Numbered from the stretch's first letter, positions 36,475 through 46,358 are shown. The stretch: DNA of 64,000 bases from Legionella maioricensis (GCF_023618015.1 NZ_JAJKBJ010000005.1:148298-212297), one strand, 5' to 3'. Notes: generated by a model not told the origin, from the sequence alone. Numbers and translations are program-made.

Positions 36475-36711
36475 GTAAAGGAATTAGTTCTTCTCTCTGG
36501 AAGAGGACTAAATGTAATTCTCAATAACCTCGGGGAAAAATAATATCCCGACTTCCTGCGGTTTGTCCGCAGGATCTAGAGCTTTAATACCAGAGTGAGA
36601 TTCCTGGATCCCGGACAAGCCGTCAGACCTTGTCGGAGGAGTTTTCCTTGACTTATTGAGATGTTACGACTGATTTATTTATCCGAGAGAATTTTTTCAG
36701 GGGTAAGACCT
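36475..36711. other. Intergenic gap inside the purine locus, with a palindrome
   Basis: The 237 bases between purC and purF hold the stem TCCTGCGG with CCGCAGGA (36554-36574) and nearby GTCCGG and CCGGAC-like repeats, resembling dispersed elements elsewhere in the window. There is no obvious terminator, so purF may be read from upstream or from its own promoter. Confidence 0.5.
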
Positions 36712-38211
36712 ATGTGCGGTATTGTTGGAATTTACAGTCATGAACCCGTTGCAGCAGAACTTTATGATAGTTTGATTCATTTACAGCATAGAGGACAAGA
36801 TGCTTGTGGAATTTTGACTGGCGATGATCGGTTTTACTTTAAACATGGATTAGGTTTAGTCAGAGAGTCCATTTCTGCAGACGATATTGTGCGGCTCCGA
36901 GGTAATGTAGGAATTGCCCACGCTCGATATCCAACCGCAGGCGGTTATAGCGAAGCCGATACCCAACCCCTATGGATAGGGAGTCCTCGTGGGATTGCCC
37001 TTGCCCATAATGGTAATTTAGTTAATTATTCTGAGTTAGTTGACGACATCTGTGGTAAACAACATCGGCATTTAAATTCAACCCTTGATTCTGAGGCTTT
37101 GCTTCTGCTTTTAGCGGATAATTTAGCTAAAGGTTTCTATTCAGATGAAGATGAAGAACAGTTTTTTAATTTATTGTGCACTTCCGTGAATACTATTTAT
37201 GAACGTGCTCAAGGTTCCTATTCTGTTGTAAGCCTGGTGATTGGAAAAGGTTTAGTTGCGTTTCGGGACCCCCATGGAATTCGTCCTTTAGTTTGGGGAG
37301 AGCGAGTACGCGAAGACGGAACTAAAGATTATATTTTTGCTTCTGAAACCACTTCTTTTTATGCTTTGGGTTTTGAGCCGAAAGGTGATTTACAAGCAGG
37401 GGAAGTAGCTTATGTAAATAATAAAGGGCAGCTATACCGTAAAGTACTCACTACTAAAGAGTTTACTCCTTGTATTTTCGAATATGTGTATTTTGCCAGA
37501 CCTGATGCCACACTTGATGATGTAAGTGTGTACCGATCTCGGTTACGCATGGGGCAAAATCTGGCTATAAGTTGGAAAGAAAAATATCCTGATCTATTAC
37601 CCGATGTTGTAATTCCGGCACCATCAACAGCAAATACTGCTGCATTAGCTTTCGCTAATGAGTTGGGCATACGTTATTCCGAAGGTTTATATAAAAATCC
37701 TTTTATTGGTCGAACTTTTATTATGCCCAACCAGGAGTCACGTTCCCGCCAGGTTCGCTATAAATTAACCCCGCAAAAAACTGAAATTAATAAAAAAAAG
37801 GTGTTGATTGTAGATGACAGTATTGTTCGAGGCACTACTTCACGTGAAATTGTAAAAATGGTACGAGAATTTGGAGCAAAAGAAATTTATTTTGTATCTA
37901 CATGCCCGCCGATTAAAAACCCATGTTTTTATGGTATTGATATTCCGTCTCGTAAGAAATTGATTGCTGCATATAAGACAGAGGAAGAAATTCGCCAATT
38001 TTTAGGAGTGGATAAATTATTATATCAAACCCCGAAAGACTTGGTAGAGGCTGTTACTCGTAGAGGAAAACATCATATGGGGCGCCCCTGCATGGCATGC
38101 ATGGACGGTATTTATATCAGTGGCAACATTACCGAAGAAAAAATAAAGTCTTTAGAGAAAAAAAGACTGGATGAAAGTGAGATACAAACTGAGCTAGGAG
38201 AGTTATCCTGA
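36712..38211 (+). CDS. purF: Amidophosphoribosyltransferase PurF
   Basis: PurF commits PRPP and glutamine to purine synthesis. The start at 36712 gives MCGIVGIY, placing the nucleophile Cys at position 2, as required after Met removal; the 17 upstream codons are rejected for that reason. The phosphoribosyltransferase loop VLIVDDSIVRGTTS is present. Cysteines in TPCIFEYVYFARPD, NPCFYGIDIPS and RPCMACMDG match the four ligands of the [4Fe-4S] type of Bacillus, suggesting an oxygen-sensitive enzyme. Its end overlaps the purD start (TGATG). Confidence 0.96.
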   Translation: MCGIVGIYSHEPVAAELYDSLIHLQHRGQDACGILTGDDRFYFKHGLGLVRESISADDIVRLRGNVGIAHARYPTAGGYSEADTQPLWIGSPRGIALAHNGNLVNYSELVDDICGKQHRHLNSTLDSEALLLLLADNLAKGFYSDEDEEQFFNLLCTSVNTIYERAQGSYSVVSLVIGKGLVAFRDPHGIRPLVWGERVREDGTKDYIFASETTSFYALGFEPKGDLQAGEVAYVNNKGQLYRKVLTTKEFTPCIFEYVYFARPDATLDDVSVYRSRLRMGQNLAISWKEKYPDLLPDVVIPAPSTANTAALAFANELGIRYSEGLYKNPFIGRTFIMPNQESRSRQVRYKLTPQKTEINKKKVLIVDDSIVRGTTSREIVKMVREFGAKEIYFVSTCPPIKNPCFYGIDIPSRKKLIAAYKTEEEIRQFLGVDKLLYQTPKDLVEAVTRRGKHHMGRPCMACMDGIYISGNITEEKIKSLEKKRLDESEIQTELGELS

Positions 38212-39527
38212 TGAATATTCTTGTTGTAGGTTCTGGTGCGCGTGAGCATGCCGTTGTACGCGCATTAAGCCTGTCGAAGCATCAGCCACAGATCTATTGT
38301 TGTGGCACATCCCATAATCCAGGGATAGAGAAAATGGCTCAGGCTTATTGGGTTGGTGATATTACGGATGTTGAACAAGTGGCTCATCAAGCCAGCCAAT
38401 GGCAAATAATGATGGCTATAATTGGCCCGGAAGCGCCCTTAGAACATGGGTTGGCTGATGCTTTAGAAGCGCGTGGCATCGCAGTAATTGGCCCTAAAAA
38501 GCAACTGGCTCAAATAGAAACAAGTAAAGCATTTGCCAGAGATTTAATGCAAAAATACGGTATATCTGGCTTACCCAAGTACAAAATATTTTCTAATCCA
38601 GTTGGAGTTATGGATTTTTTAACGGAATTAGGTCCCAATAATTATGTCGTTAAAGCAAATGGTTTAATGGCAGGAAAAGGGGTTAAGGTCGCGGGTGACC
38701 ATTTGCATTCTTATCAAGAAGCTTTCGAGTATTGCACGGAAATTTTTACCCAGGGACAATCTTTGGTCATAGAGGAAAAATTAATTGGTCAGGAATTTTC
38801 TTTTATGTGTTTTTCGGATGGAAACACGCTTGTTCCTATGCCACTTATTCAAGACAATAAACGTGCTTATGTTGATGATAAGGGGCCCAATACTGGTGGA
38901 ATGGGTAGCTATTCAGCTCCTGATCATAGCCTGCCTTTTTTAAACCCATCTGATGTAGAGAGTGCCTGGAATATTAATCAGTCCGTTCTTAATGCTTTAA
39001 TGACTGAAATGAATGAAAAATACATTGGGATATTATATGGTGGTTTTATCGCTACAGCTGCCGGAGTATATGTCATTGAGTTTAACGCTCGTTTTGGTGA
39101 TCCTGAGTCTTTAAATGTTCTTAGTATTTTAGAGTCTGATTTTGTTGATTTATGTGTGTCCTTAACTAAAGGTAATTTGCAAGCTGATCAGGTTGTATTT
39201 TCCAAAAAAGCAACAGTGTGCAAATATGCTGTACCCGATGGTTATCCTGATCATCCAGTGCGTCAGGTAGAAATTGATATAAACAAAGTGGAGAACAAAA
39301 ACTATTTGTATTTAGCCGCAGTTAACGCAGTGGATGGGAAGTTATACGCCACAGGCTCACGAACAGCCGCTTATGTTGGCGTGGCAGACACCATTAGTGG
39401 CGCTGAGCAAATTGCAGAACAAGAGATCAGCTACGTGGAAGGCCCGTTATTTCACCGAAAGGACATTGGTACTTCTGCTTTAATTAATAAACGCATTGAC
39501 GCCATGCAAAGGCTGCGTTCATTATGA
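38211..39527 (+). CDS. purD: Phosphoribosylamine-glycine ligase PurD
   Basis: PurD makes GAR from phosphoribosylamine, glycine and ATP. The ATP-grasp protein of 438 residues shows LVVGSGAREHA at the N-terminus, VVKANGLMAGKGV in the ATP loop, and FNARFGDPE late in the grasp domain, all standard. It overlaps purF by one base and purN by four, so the three are co-translated. Confidence 0.97.
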   Translation: MNILVVGSGAREHAVVRALSLSKHQPQIYCCGTSHNPGIEKMAQAYWVGDITDVEQVAHQASQWQIMMAIIGPEAPLEHGLADALEARGIAVIGPKKQLAQIETSKAFARDLMQKYGISGLPKYKIFSNPVGVMDFLTELGPNNYVVKANGLMAGKGVKVAGDHLHSYQEAFEYCTEIFTQGQSLVIEEKLIGQEFSFMCFSDGNTLVPMPLIQDNKRAYVDDKGPNTGGMGSYSAPDHSLPFLNPSDVESAWNINQSVLNALMTEMNEKYIGILYGGFIATAAGVYVIEFNARFGDPESLNVLSILESDFVDLCVSLTKGNLQADQVVFSKKATVCKYAVPDGYPDHPVRQVEIDINKVENKNYLYLAAVNAVDGKLYATGSRTAAYVGVADTISGAEQIAEQEISYVEGPLFHRKDIGTSALINKRIDAMQRLRSL

Positions 39528-40105
39528 TTCGCTTAGGAATATTAGGATCAACTCGTGGAACTAATATGCTCACCCTTATTGAGGCAATTAATAAGGGGGC
39601 ATTATCTGCAACTATAGAAGTAGTCATTAGTAATAAATCCAATGCATTGATCCTGGAAAGAGCTCGAAACAATGGATTAAAAGCGGAGTTTCTAAATACA
39701 GGGGACTTGAGTCGCAGCGATTATGATAAGCAAATTAATGAACGCTTACTGCATTATCATGTTGATTTAGTCGTTTTAATTGGTTATATGCGTATCCTGT
39801 CACCGGATTTCGTTGCTTTGTGGAACAATAAAGTCATTAATGTACATCCTTCATTACTTCCAGCGTTCGCCGGAAAAATGGATGCAGGGGTACATCAGGC
39901 TGTTCTTGATTCAGGAATAAAAGAAACAGGGTGTACGATTCATTACGTGACTCAGCAGGTTGATGCCGGCCCTATTATTTTGCAAAAAAAATGTGAGGTT
40001 TTAGTTAATGATACAGTTGATTCTCTAAAACATAGAGTGCAAGAACTGGAAGGTCCTGCCTTGGTGGAAGCCATTCAACTAATTGCTCACCGTTTAGAAA
40101 TGTAG
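39524..40105 (+). CDS. purN: GAR formyltransferase PurN
   Basis: PurN transfers a formyl group from 10-formyl-THF to GAR. The 193-residue protein carries NVHPSLLPAF (catalytic Asn and His) and QQVDAGPII (catalytic Asp) at the expected spacing. Its start overlaps the purD stop. The sequence after HPSLLP (AFAGKMDAGVHQ) is a variant of the usual AFPG. This gene ends the run; a palindrome (GGCCTTGGTCCAACA with TGTTGGACTAAGCC) at about 40109-40168 may be a terminator or a repeat. Confidence 0.96.
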   Translation: MIRLGILGSTRGTNMLTLIEAINKGALSATIEVVISNKSNALILERARNNGLKAEFLNTGDLSRSDYDKQINERLLHYHVDLVVLIGYMRILSPDFVALWNNKVINVHPSLLPAFAGKMDAGVHQAVLDSGIKETGCTIHYVTQQVDAGPIILQKKCEVLVNDTVDSLKHRVQELEGPALVEAIQLIAHRLEM

Positions 40106-40202
40106 ATTGGGCCTTGGTCCAACATAGGTCTGGTTTAACTCGACAACTTCTGTTGGACTAAGCCCCCAACCTTGCAACGAGGGTATTTATTTTTTTTTAA
40201 AA

Positions 40203-43200
40203 TTAAATATCATTGCTTCGGAATCTTAAATCTTGCTCTACTTCTTCTACCGCTTCTAAAGATGCTGGTTTTTCTTTAGTGAAGAATGAATTAACGTTTC
40301 CTAAACTAACGGTCCAAATAACAGCGTTCGCCAGAGTTTTCAGCAGATTTATGAGATAATTTCCCCAGTCTAGATCTCTTATCAATACTTCTTTTGCATC
40401 AATTATTGCTCTTTCACAATATTCATTAAAGTTCTGCCGCGCAACAACTACATCGACTGCGCCAGGTTTTTTTATAGCCTGTTCATATCCATTTCGTGCA
40501 AGAGTTAAATTATTTAAGAGAGTTACCGCTGCATCTTTAGCCTCAGAAAAATTATGCTGCTCAATTGTGCCAATTTTTGATCTAAGGTGATTTAAAGCCT
40601 CATCTATTTCTAAAAGAGACAGTGTTAGCTTTTCCTGCCTTCTAATTTCTTCTGGTGTTGGAGCAGATTGTCTCTTTAATGTAGGAAGTTGCAACCATTG
40701 CTGGTCTTTTAAAACAACCACAGAGTAACCTCCTTTGTTGTCTACAAATTTTGCCTTGCTCCCTGAGCCAAAAATCTTATGGCCGGCTAAAAACTCGCTA
40801 AACTTCTTAGCACTTTCTTCTTTCACAAAGGATATTTTATAATCCCCCTGTGAGGTTTTGGTGATGAAGGGAGGAGGGGCGTCAATACTTAATTCCAATT
40901 GTTGATGAATATGGCGCGCTACTTGTTTGAATTGCTCGTTAACTTGGCGTTGTTCGTCTTCCTGACGGCGCTTTTCTACTTCAGCCAGGCGTTTTTGCTC
41001 TTCCTGACGGTGCTTTTCTACTTCAGCCAGGCGTTTTTGCTCTTCCTGACGGCGCTTTTCTTCTTCAACCAGGTGTTTTTGCTCTTCCTGACGGCACTTT
41101 TCTACTTCAGCCAGGCGTTTTTGCTCTTCCTGACGGCGCTTTTCTACTTCAGCCAGGCGTTTTTGCTCTTCCTGACGGCGCTTTTCTACTTCAACCAGGT
41201 GTTTTTGTTCTTCCTGACGATGCTTTTCTACTTCAGCCAGGCGTTTTTGTTCTTCCTGACGACGTTTTTCTTCTTCAATCTTGAGTTGATCATCCTGCTG
41301 GTTTAAACCGTCCTGTTTCTTTAATGCAGGAAGTTGCAACCATTGCTGGTCTTTTAAAACAACCGCAGAATAACCTCCTTTGGTGTCAACAAATTTTGCC
41401 TTGCCTCCTGAGCCAAAAATCTTATGGCCGGCTAAAAACTCACTAAACTTCTTAGCACTTTCTTCTTTCACAAAGGATATTTTATAATCCCCCTGTGAGG
41501 TTTTGGTGATGAAGGGAAGAGGGGCATCAATACTTAATTCCAATTGTTGATGAATATGGAGCGCTACTTGTTTGAATTGCTCCTTAACTTGACGTTGTTC
41601 GTCTTCCTGACGGCGCTTTTCTTCCTCAGCCAGGCGTTTTTGTTCTTCAAGTTTTCTTTGCTCTTCTTGCTTTTTAAGATTGTCTTGATTTTTAAGATTT
41701 TCGTATTTTTTACCCAGTTCTGGTAATTTATTCCATTCTTCAATCGTCAAGTAAACTACATGGCGATCTTTATACTGTTGAACAAACTTTGCATTACCAC
41801 TTACATCCTTAATACTATAACTTGCTAAAAGAGTACTAAATTGATCCGCCTTACCCTTACTGAAAAAGCCTATGGAATAAAGGTTATTCTTTTGCACTAT
41901 TAAAGGACTAGTTTGCATGTCCAATTGTGTGTTAATAACGTGTGCAGAGACCATTTTGAATGTATCTTTGAGTTTTGATCGACTTATCAACTCTTCTTGT
42001 GTACTTAGTTTAGGTATCTGCCTCCATTGTGCTTGGCTTAAAATAACTACATTATCCTTGCTAGGGGCTACTTTATGAGCCTCAATACCATTGAGTGCTA
42101 ATAGAGAACAAAATTGATCTGCTGCATTTATATTTTCAAAACAGAGCCGATAATCTTTCCCATTTTGAAGCGATACAACAGGAGTCTTTATGTTTAACTT
42201 AACAAATAAAGAAGACTCAACCTTGGGGATGAACTCTGCTTTTCGCTGTTTAAAGTCGACATTAAATCTTTTTACCATAGCTGGGTTAAGTTCAGACTGT
42301 AGAAGGATTAGATCAGACTTTTGAGCTATTTGTTCTTCGCCTGTTTTAGGATTCTTATGGGTATAAGCTCCTCCAACAGTTCGATCACTCCCTGGGTTTA
42401 ACAGGACCACCTTTTCGCCTTGTTGTTGCCGCTCCTGCGCATAAGAGATCATGTCGGTATGCAGCGTTGTATTCATATATTTATTGTTAGGAGCAAAACT
42501 TTGATATTGTTGTACCGCAGCAGCAGATCCACTAAGATTCACTGGATTTTTCCATATTATCCAATCGACGTTAATGCTATGTTTTTTAGCTGCTTCGGCA
42601 AAAGCGAGATACATAATTCTTTTTGCCACATCTGGTGACATTGAATAAGGATTGAGTTGGTTGATATAAACACCTACCCCAAAAGTAGGCATAATCAATC
42701 GTTGATTTCCATTTGTTTTTGCTTGGAATACAATAAAATCAGCCAATTTTCGACATTCATTTTCATATTGCGTAGTTTTCAATAGCCCCGCTTCGGAAAA
42801 TTCGTCTATATCCACTTTCGAGGTTCCCATCATATTGGGTGCGCAAGCAGTTATTACAGGAATCTCTGTTGGTTTTTTTAGCTGATTATCTAAGTAGAAA
42901 TCAACAGGTCCATATACCAATCTGTAGCGGGTTAAACGTCTATTTCTTTCATCAATTAAGCCCGCATCCGGAGCTAAAGTAAGCTGATCAGATGTATAAA
43001 GACCAGAATCAAAAGGAGTATAGCCAATTCTTGTTGTTTCAAGCTCTTTTCCAGGTTCAACCTCAAGGAATTCGTCCAGAAAGCAGATGCGCTGTTGTTT
43101 TTGTAAATAAGCGATTCTTTGTAAGCGAGCATCATCCTGAGCAGTGCACACTTTTCGGATGTAACGATCAAAAAACTGCATTTGCCCATCATAATACTCA

Positions 43201-45047
43201 TCATAGGTAAGCTGATCCACAATAGGTTCTGGAACAACGGGCTTAGGAACATCCACCGGTTTAGGTTTAGCTTGAAGAGCAATTTTACGCTGCTTGATTT
43301 CCTCTTGGAGTGAGCTGAGTGCAGCTACCTGGCTTTTACCATCATGATGCTGTAAAAAATTACTGTGAAGTGATGTGGCATGCATTTCAAGAATACTTGT
43401 TACCAACTGCTTTATAGAAAAAATGGTACAACTGCCACCGCCCTGTGCGTAATTTTTTTGATTTTTCATTACAGCTCTAACAGGTTTTCCATCCAAGCCG
43501 ATTGAGAAATAATTCAATTCGTGATTCTTACCGATAGGGCTTCCTTTCAATAAGGTAAGGCGGTTATTTACCCTGGTCCACTCTTCAGCCTCTGGGCTCC
43601 CGACGGGGGAGGCACCCTCACCATTTGGTCCTTCCTGTGGTTTGCGATAAAAAAGCAGATGGCGTTCTGCCTTAATTAATTCACGGATAGTAGTTTCCAT
43701 GGCTTGCTGATAACCCTTGGGGTCGGTTTCAGGAGTTATCGCCAATGGAACAATTTGATCATTTACTAATCTTGTAGGTCCAAGTTTAGTAATGTAAGTC
43801 CCTGTGCATGTACCACCATTGAGTTCATTACACTCAGCACCTAAATTTGTTTGTACATGATAATAGTCAAAATGATGAATTTCTTTAGGATCATTGCTTA
43901 TACCGCCATTTACCTTCACGCCAACTTTAATAATCCTAAGCATTGCGGAATGGTTTATCATCCGCCCGCCCTGGAGGGTTATTTCATTAGTTTCTGACAT
44001 CATATTTGCATCAGGTAAAAATCTTCTCATTTTGTAGGGCGGTTTACCTGCTGCTCCCCCCCACCAATCTACCTTAGGATTACCGTTAAGCAAATTATTA
44101 ATATTTTCATCAATTTTTTCTTCTAAGGAAGGATAAATCCCCCTTTGTTTTATGGGGTTAGCACTCCACTTACCATTCCAAAGTACCCAATCTTTTTGTT
44201 CTGGTGGAGCATCTTTCATGCCCATATAAGGCGCGGCGGGGTTTATAATTACCTTATTACGTTTTCCAAGAATCCTAACAAGGTAATGCATAAAATTAGC
44301 ATCTGTTTTTAAGCCTTGTTCTACCCCTCGACCTAAAATATCAATTGCATGTTGTAACGAAGCGTATTCCTTTTTAGATAAAAGCTCTTTATTTAATTCC
44401 GCATAAATTTGAAGCGATACTGAATATCCAGAACATGCCTCATATACCGCATTATTGATATCGTCATCATTACTGTAATCTTTTGATAAATGATGTGCTT
44501 TATTAACATAGGTCTCTAATTGAGGATTTCTATTGATAACCCCTAATAATGCAGCAACTTTCTTTTCCCACTCCTCTAGTTGCTCTAAGGTCATTTTGTT
44601 GTCTTGCTCTTTTTTTAATTCAGCTTTGTATTCTGTATATAGGTGTTCTAAACAAACTGGCTTTGCTAGATAAGCCCACTCAAAAGACAATGGCTCTCTT
44701 TTTTCCGCTGGGTGTAAATTGTATTTTTTGGTGAATTGACTAAATTTGTTCCTATTACTCAATCTAAAATAAATAGGGGCTGGTTCTTTATATTCATAAG
44801 TTTTAGGATAAATGCTGGAATCTAGCTTCATCCATCCTGGGCATATAAAGCCCTGAATCTCCTTGCCGGGCTGAACATTTAGTTTTTTCCTCATGGAATC
44901 ATAAATTCTTCCATCTTCAGGTCTCAGTGTCCTTAATTCTCCACCAGGCGGTGGGTTAGTGTTTGGAACAAATTTTAAATCTGTAATTTTACCTTCAACT
45001 ACTTCTTTTATCCCGTATGTTATTTCAATCCACTCTTTAAAGCTCAT
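40203..45047 (-). CDS. 1614-residue modular effector candidate with a macro/PARG-like region
   Basis: I do not know a named homologue. Residues about 1-620 have no recognised domain. About 640-930 resembles the macro-fold poly(ADP-ribose) glycohydrolase family: VITACAPNM (731-739), MPTFGVGVYIN (786-796) and, unusually later, VVLLNPGSDRTVGGA (from 880). Then come four copies of a roughly 90-residue module (FVKEESAKKFSEFLAGHK type), split by a Glu/Arg/Lys coiled coil of seven 14-residue units. Residues about 1480-1610 repeat the C-terminal module of the WipB-like protein (WGNYLINLLKTLANAVIW). There is no signal peptide. ADP-ribose hydrolysis, binding and secretion are inferred. The ribosome-binding site is GAGAG. 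Confidence 0.8.
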   Translation of the reverse strand: MSFKEWIEITYGIKEVVEGKITDLKFVPNTNPPPGGELRTLRPEDGRIYDSMRKKLNVQPGKEIQGFICPGWMKLDSSIYPKTYEYKEPAPIYFRLSNRNKFSQFTKKYNLHPAEKREPLSFEWAYLAKPVCLEHLYTEYKAELKKEQDNKMTLEQLEEWEKKVAALLGVINRNPQLETYVNKAHHLSKDYSNDDDINNAVYEACSGYSVSLQIYAELNKELLSKKEYASLQHAIDILGRGVEQGLKTDANFMHYLVRILGKRNKVIINPAAPYMGMKDAPPEQKDWVLWNGKWSANPIKQRGIYPSLEEKIDENINNLLNGNPKVDWWGGAAGKPPYKMRRFLPDANMMSETNEITLQGGRMINHSAMLRIIKVGVKVNGGISNDPKEIHHFDYYHVQTNLGAECNELNGGTCTGTYITKLGPTRLVNDQIVPLAITPETDPKGYQQAMETTIRELIKAERHLLFYRKPQEGPNGEGASPVGSPEAEEWTRVNNRLTLLKGSPIGKNHELNYFSIGLDGKPVRAVMKNQKNYAQGGGSCTIFSIKQLVTSILEMHATSLHSNFLQHHDGKSQVAALSSLQEEIKQRKIALQAKPKPVDVPKPVVPEPIVDQLTYDEYYDGQMQFFDRYIRKVCTAQDDARLQRIAYLQKQQRICFLDEFLEVEPGKELETTRIGYTPFDSGLYTSDQLTLAPDAGLIDERNRRLTRYRLVYGPVDFYLDNQLKKPTEIPVITACAPNMMGTSKVDIDEFSEAGLLKTTQYENECRKLADFIVFQAKTNGNQRLIMPTFGVGVYINQLNPYSMSPDVAKRIMYLAFAEAAKKHSINVDWIIWKNPVNLSGSAAAVQQYQSFAPNNKYMNTTLHTDMISYAQERQQQGEKVVLLNPGSDRTVGGAYTHKNPKTGEEQIAQKSDLILLQSELNPAMVKRFNVDFKQRKAEFIPKVESSLFVKLNIKTPVVSLQNGKDYRLCFENINAADQFCSLLALNGIEAHKVAPSKDNVVILSQAQWRQIPKLSTQEELISRSKLKDTFKMVSAHVINTQLDMQTSPLIVQKNNLYSIGFFSKGKADQFSTLLASYSIKDVSGNAKFVQQYKDRHVVYLTIEEWNKLPELGKKYENLKNQDNLKKQEEQRKLEEQKRLAEEEKRRQEDEQRQVKEQFKQVALHIHQQLELSIDAPLPFITKTSQGDYKISFVKEESAKKFSEFLAGHKIFGSGGKAKFVDTKGGYSAVVLKDQQWLQLPALKKQDGLNQQDDQLKIEEEKRRQEEQKRLAEVEKHRQEEQKHLVEVEKRRQEEQKRLAEVEKRRQEEQKRLAEVEKCRQEEQKHLVEEEKRRQEEQKRLAEVEKHRQEEQKRLAEVEKRRQEDEQRQVNEQFKQVARHIHQQLELSIDAPPPFITKTSQGDYKISFVKEESAKKFSEFLAGHKIFGSGSKAKFVDNKGGYSVVVLKDQQWLQLPTLKRQSAPTPEEIRRQEKLTLSLLEIDEALNHLRSKIGTIEQHNFSEAKDAAVTLLNNLTLARNGYEQAIKKPGAVDVVVARQNFNEYCERAIIDAKEVLIRDLDWGNYLINLLKTLANAVIWTVSLGNVNSFFTKEKPASLEAVEEVEQDLRFRSNDI
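40680..40912 (-). repeat. Duplicated 233-base module, copy B
   Basis: This part is almost identical at DNA level to 41325-41556; differences are scattered single bases. It encodes the same module (ITKTSQGDYKISFVKEES, then QWLQLP). The near identity points to a recent duplication or gene conversion within the large gene. Confidence 0.75.
40971..41264 (-). repeat. Seven tandem 42-base repeats coding for a coiled coil
   Basis: Seven units of 42 bases encode 14-residue repeats such as RRQEEQKRLAEVEK, each two heptads. Variants (KHLVEVEK, CRQEEQ) are mixed in. A partial unit follows. The length is a multiple of three, so unit number can vary without breaking the frame. An antisense open frame across it is a mirror of the repeat. 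Confidence 0.9.
41325..41556 (-). repeat. Duplicated 233-base module, copy A
   Basis: Partner of 40680-40912; the two flank the tandem 42-base repeats, so the unit coiled coil plus module may have been duplicated together. Confidence 0.75.
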
Positions 45048-45435
45048 TAAAATCTCTCAAAAAATCTAAGTAATTATAGAGTATAGGTTGTGTTTCTTAA
45101 GTTAACATTATGTTCTTTACGTAATTTTCCCCCCTGATAAAAGCATTGGCTATTTCCACAAAGCGATGGTTTTATTGAATATTTCTTAGCAAAAAAGATA
45201 GGCTTAGATAAAATGAATTAGTGAAAGAAAAAAGAGGCTTTTTATGTTCCATTAATGTGTGTGTCAATTGGAAATTAGAAACTACAACTAAATATGTGAC
45301 ATCTTAACGTCACTACCATAACAAGGTATTTCCCTGATTGCGCCGCGCTAATCCAGGCGACATTTGACATGTTGCATTACCCTAAATCCCTTAGCTTAAT
45401 GGCAGTGAGGCCAAACGGGGCCGACCTACCTAGTC
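45048..45435. other. 388-base intergenic region
   Basis: No gene is visible. The left part (45048-45200) holds the upstream region of the large effector candidate; I saw no PmrA box there. The right part (about 45300-45430) is richer in GC and resembles dispersed repeat DNA, with short inverted pieces, but no partner copy was identified with confidence. Confidence 0.4.
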
Positions 45436-46227
45436 CTAGAGAAAAGTGAAGACGGAACCCGGTATATCCTCCATGTTAAATACCTCCTCCTCCTGGTCGC
45501 GATGTAAATCATCACAATATTCAGCAAGCATCTGGATGTTCGATGTTAAATTTAAGCCGACGTATTTAAGAAGATCAATAAACGTACTTATTTTCCTGTA
45601 TCGTTTTTCTATCTCTATTTTGGATTCCAGGTCTTGGATACGTGCATTTAACTCATTCAAGTGAGGGTCATTTTTTTTTCTGGCGTTGAATTCCGTCTCT
45701 ATGGCTTGTGCTGTTTTAAATCGTTCCAGTCCTTTGCTTTTCACTTCGATATCAAACTGGCGTTTAAACTGATTTTCTCTTCTTAGGCGTTCTTCTTTAG
45801 CTAGAGTAAGATTCCATTTATTATATCGATATTCCGTTACATTAAACTGATCCACTAGACTCGAATTTTTACTGTTTAGCCATGTCACTGTCAATGGAGT
45901 TAATTTAGTGTAATCTTCCAGATCCTTCTCAATGTTTTCTTGCTTTAGGAGATCAAGATGATGCTGTACGGCTTGCTGCAATTCCAGTAAATGTTCAACA
46001 GACAAAACCGGAGCCAGATTCTGCCAGTTTTTTCTTAGTTCATATTCTGCCCCGAGAACTGGTAACGTTCTTTTAGGAGTGGGTGACAGGAGTTTCGTTA
46101 TTTCCACTTCGTATTCTTTAGGTAAAAGCTTTGCAGTATCACTTTGTTGTGATAAGAGGATAATAAGATTGATAGTCTCTTTGATGACTTTTTTATTATT
46201 TAAATTCAATATATCAGAAAATTTCAT
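45436..46227 (-). CDS. Coiled-coil protein with an acidic C-terminus, effector candidate
   Basis: A 263-residue soluble protein with no recognised domain. It is helical throughout, with a coiled-coil-like stretch around 140-215 (RLRRENQFKRQF; LESKIEIEKRY). The last 25 residues (HRDQEEEVFNMEDIPGSVF) combine a Glu block with hydrophobic residues, the pattern of Dot/Icm secretion signals. It is transcribed in the same direction as the large candidate downstream, 388 bases apart. A cytoplasmic scaffold is the alternative. Confidence 0.6.
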   Translation of the reverse strand: MKFSDILNLNNKKVIKETINLIILLSQQSDTAKLLPKEYEVEITKLLSPTPKRTLPVLGAEYELRKNWQNLAPVLSVEHLLELQQAVQHHLDLLKQENIEKDLEDYTKLTPLTVTWLNSKNSSLVDQFNVTEYRYNKWNLTLAKEERLRRENQFKRQFDIEVKSKGLERFKTAQAIETEFNARKKNDPHLNELNARIQDLESKIEIEKRYRKISTFIDLLKYVGLNLTSNIQMLAEYCDDLHRDQEEEVFNMEDIPGSVFTFL

Positions 46228-46358
46228 TTTTTATTGAGGCCATTGGAGTTGAGTTGGATATCCTATTGGGGATGTCATTATAAACAATAAATTTGGTAAA
46301 AATAGAAGTCTTTATCTGTTTTAGATTAATGTGTGCCGAAAATGGGCCACCGACTCTT

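Noticed and set aside
40971..41264. Possible CRISPR-like array of 42-base repeats
   Set aside because: Units are directly adjacent without spacers, in frame and coding; there are no cas genes.
40899..41306. Plus-strand Phe/Leu-rich frame
   Set aside because: It is the antisense of the 42-base repeats, where a repetitive sequence keeps several frames open.
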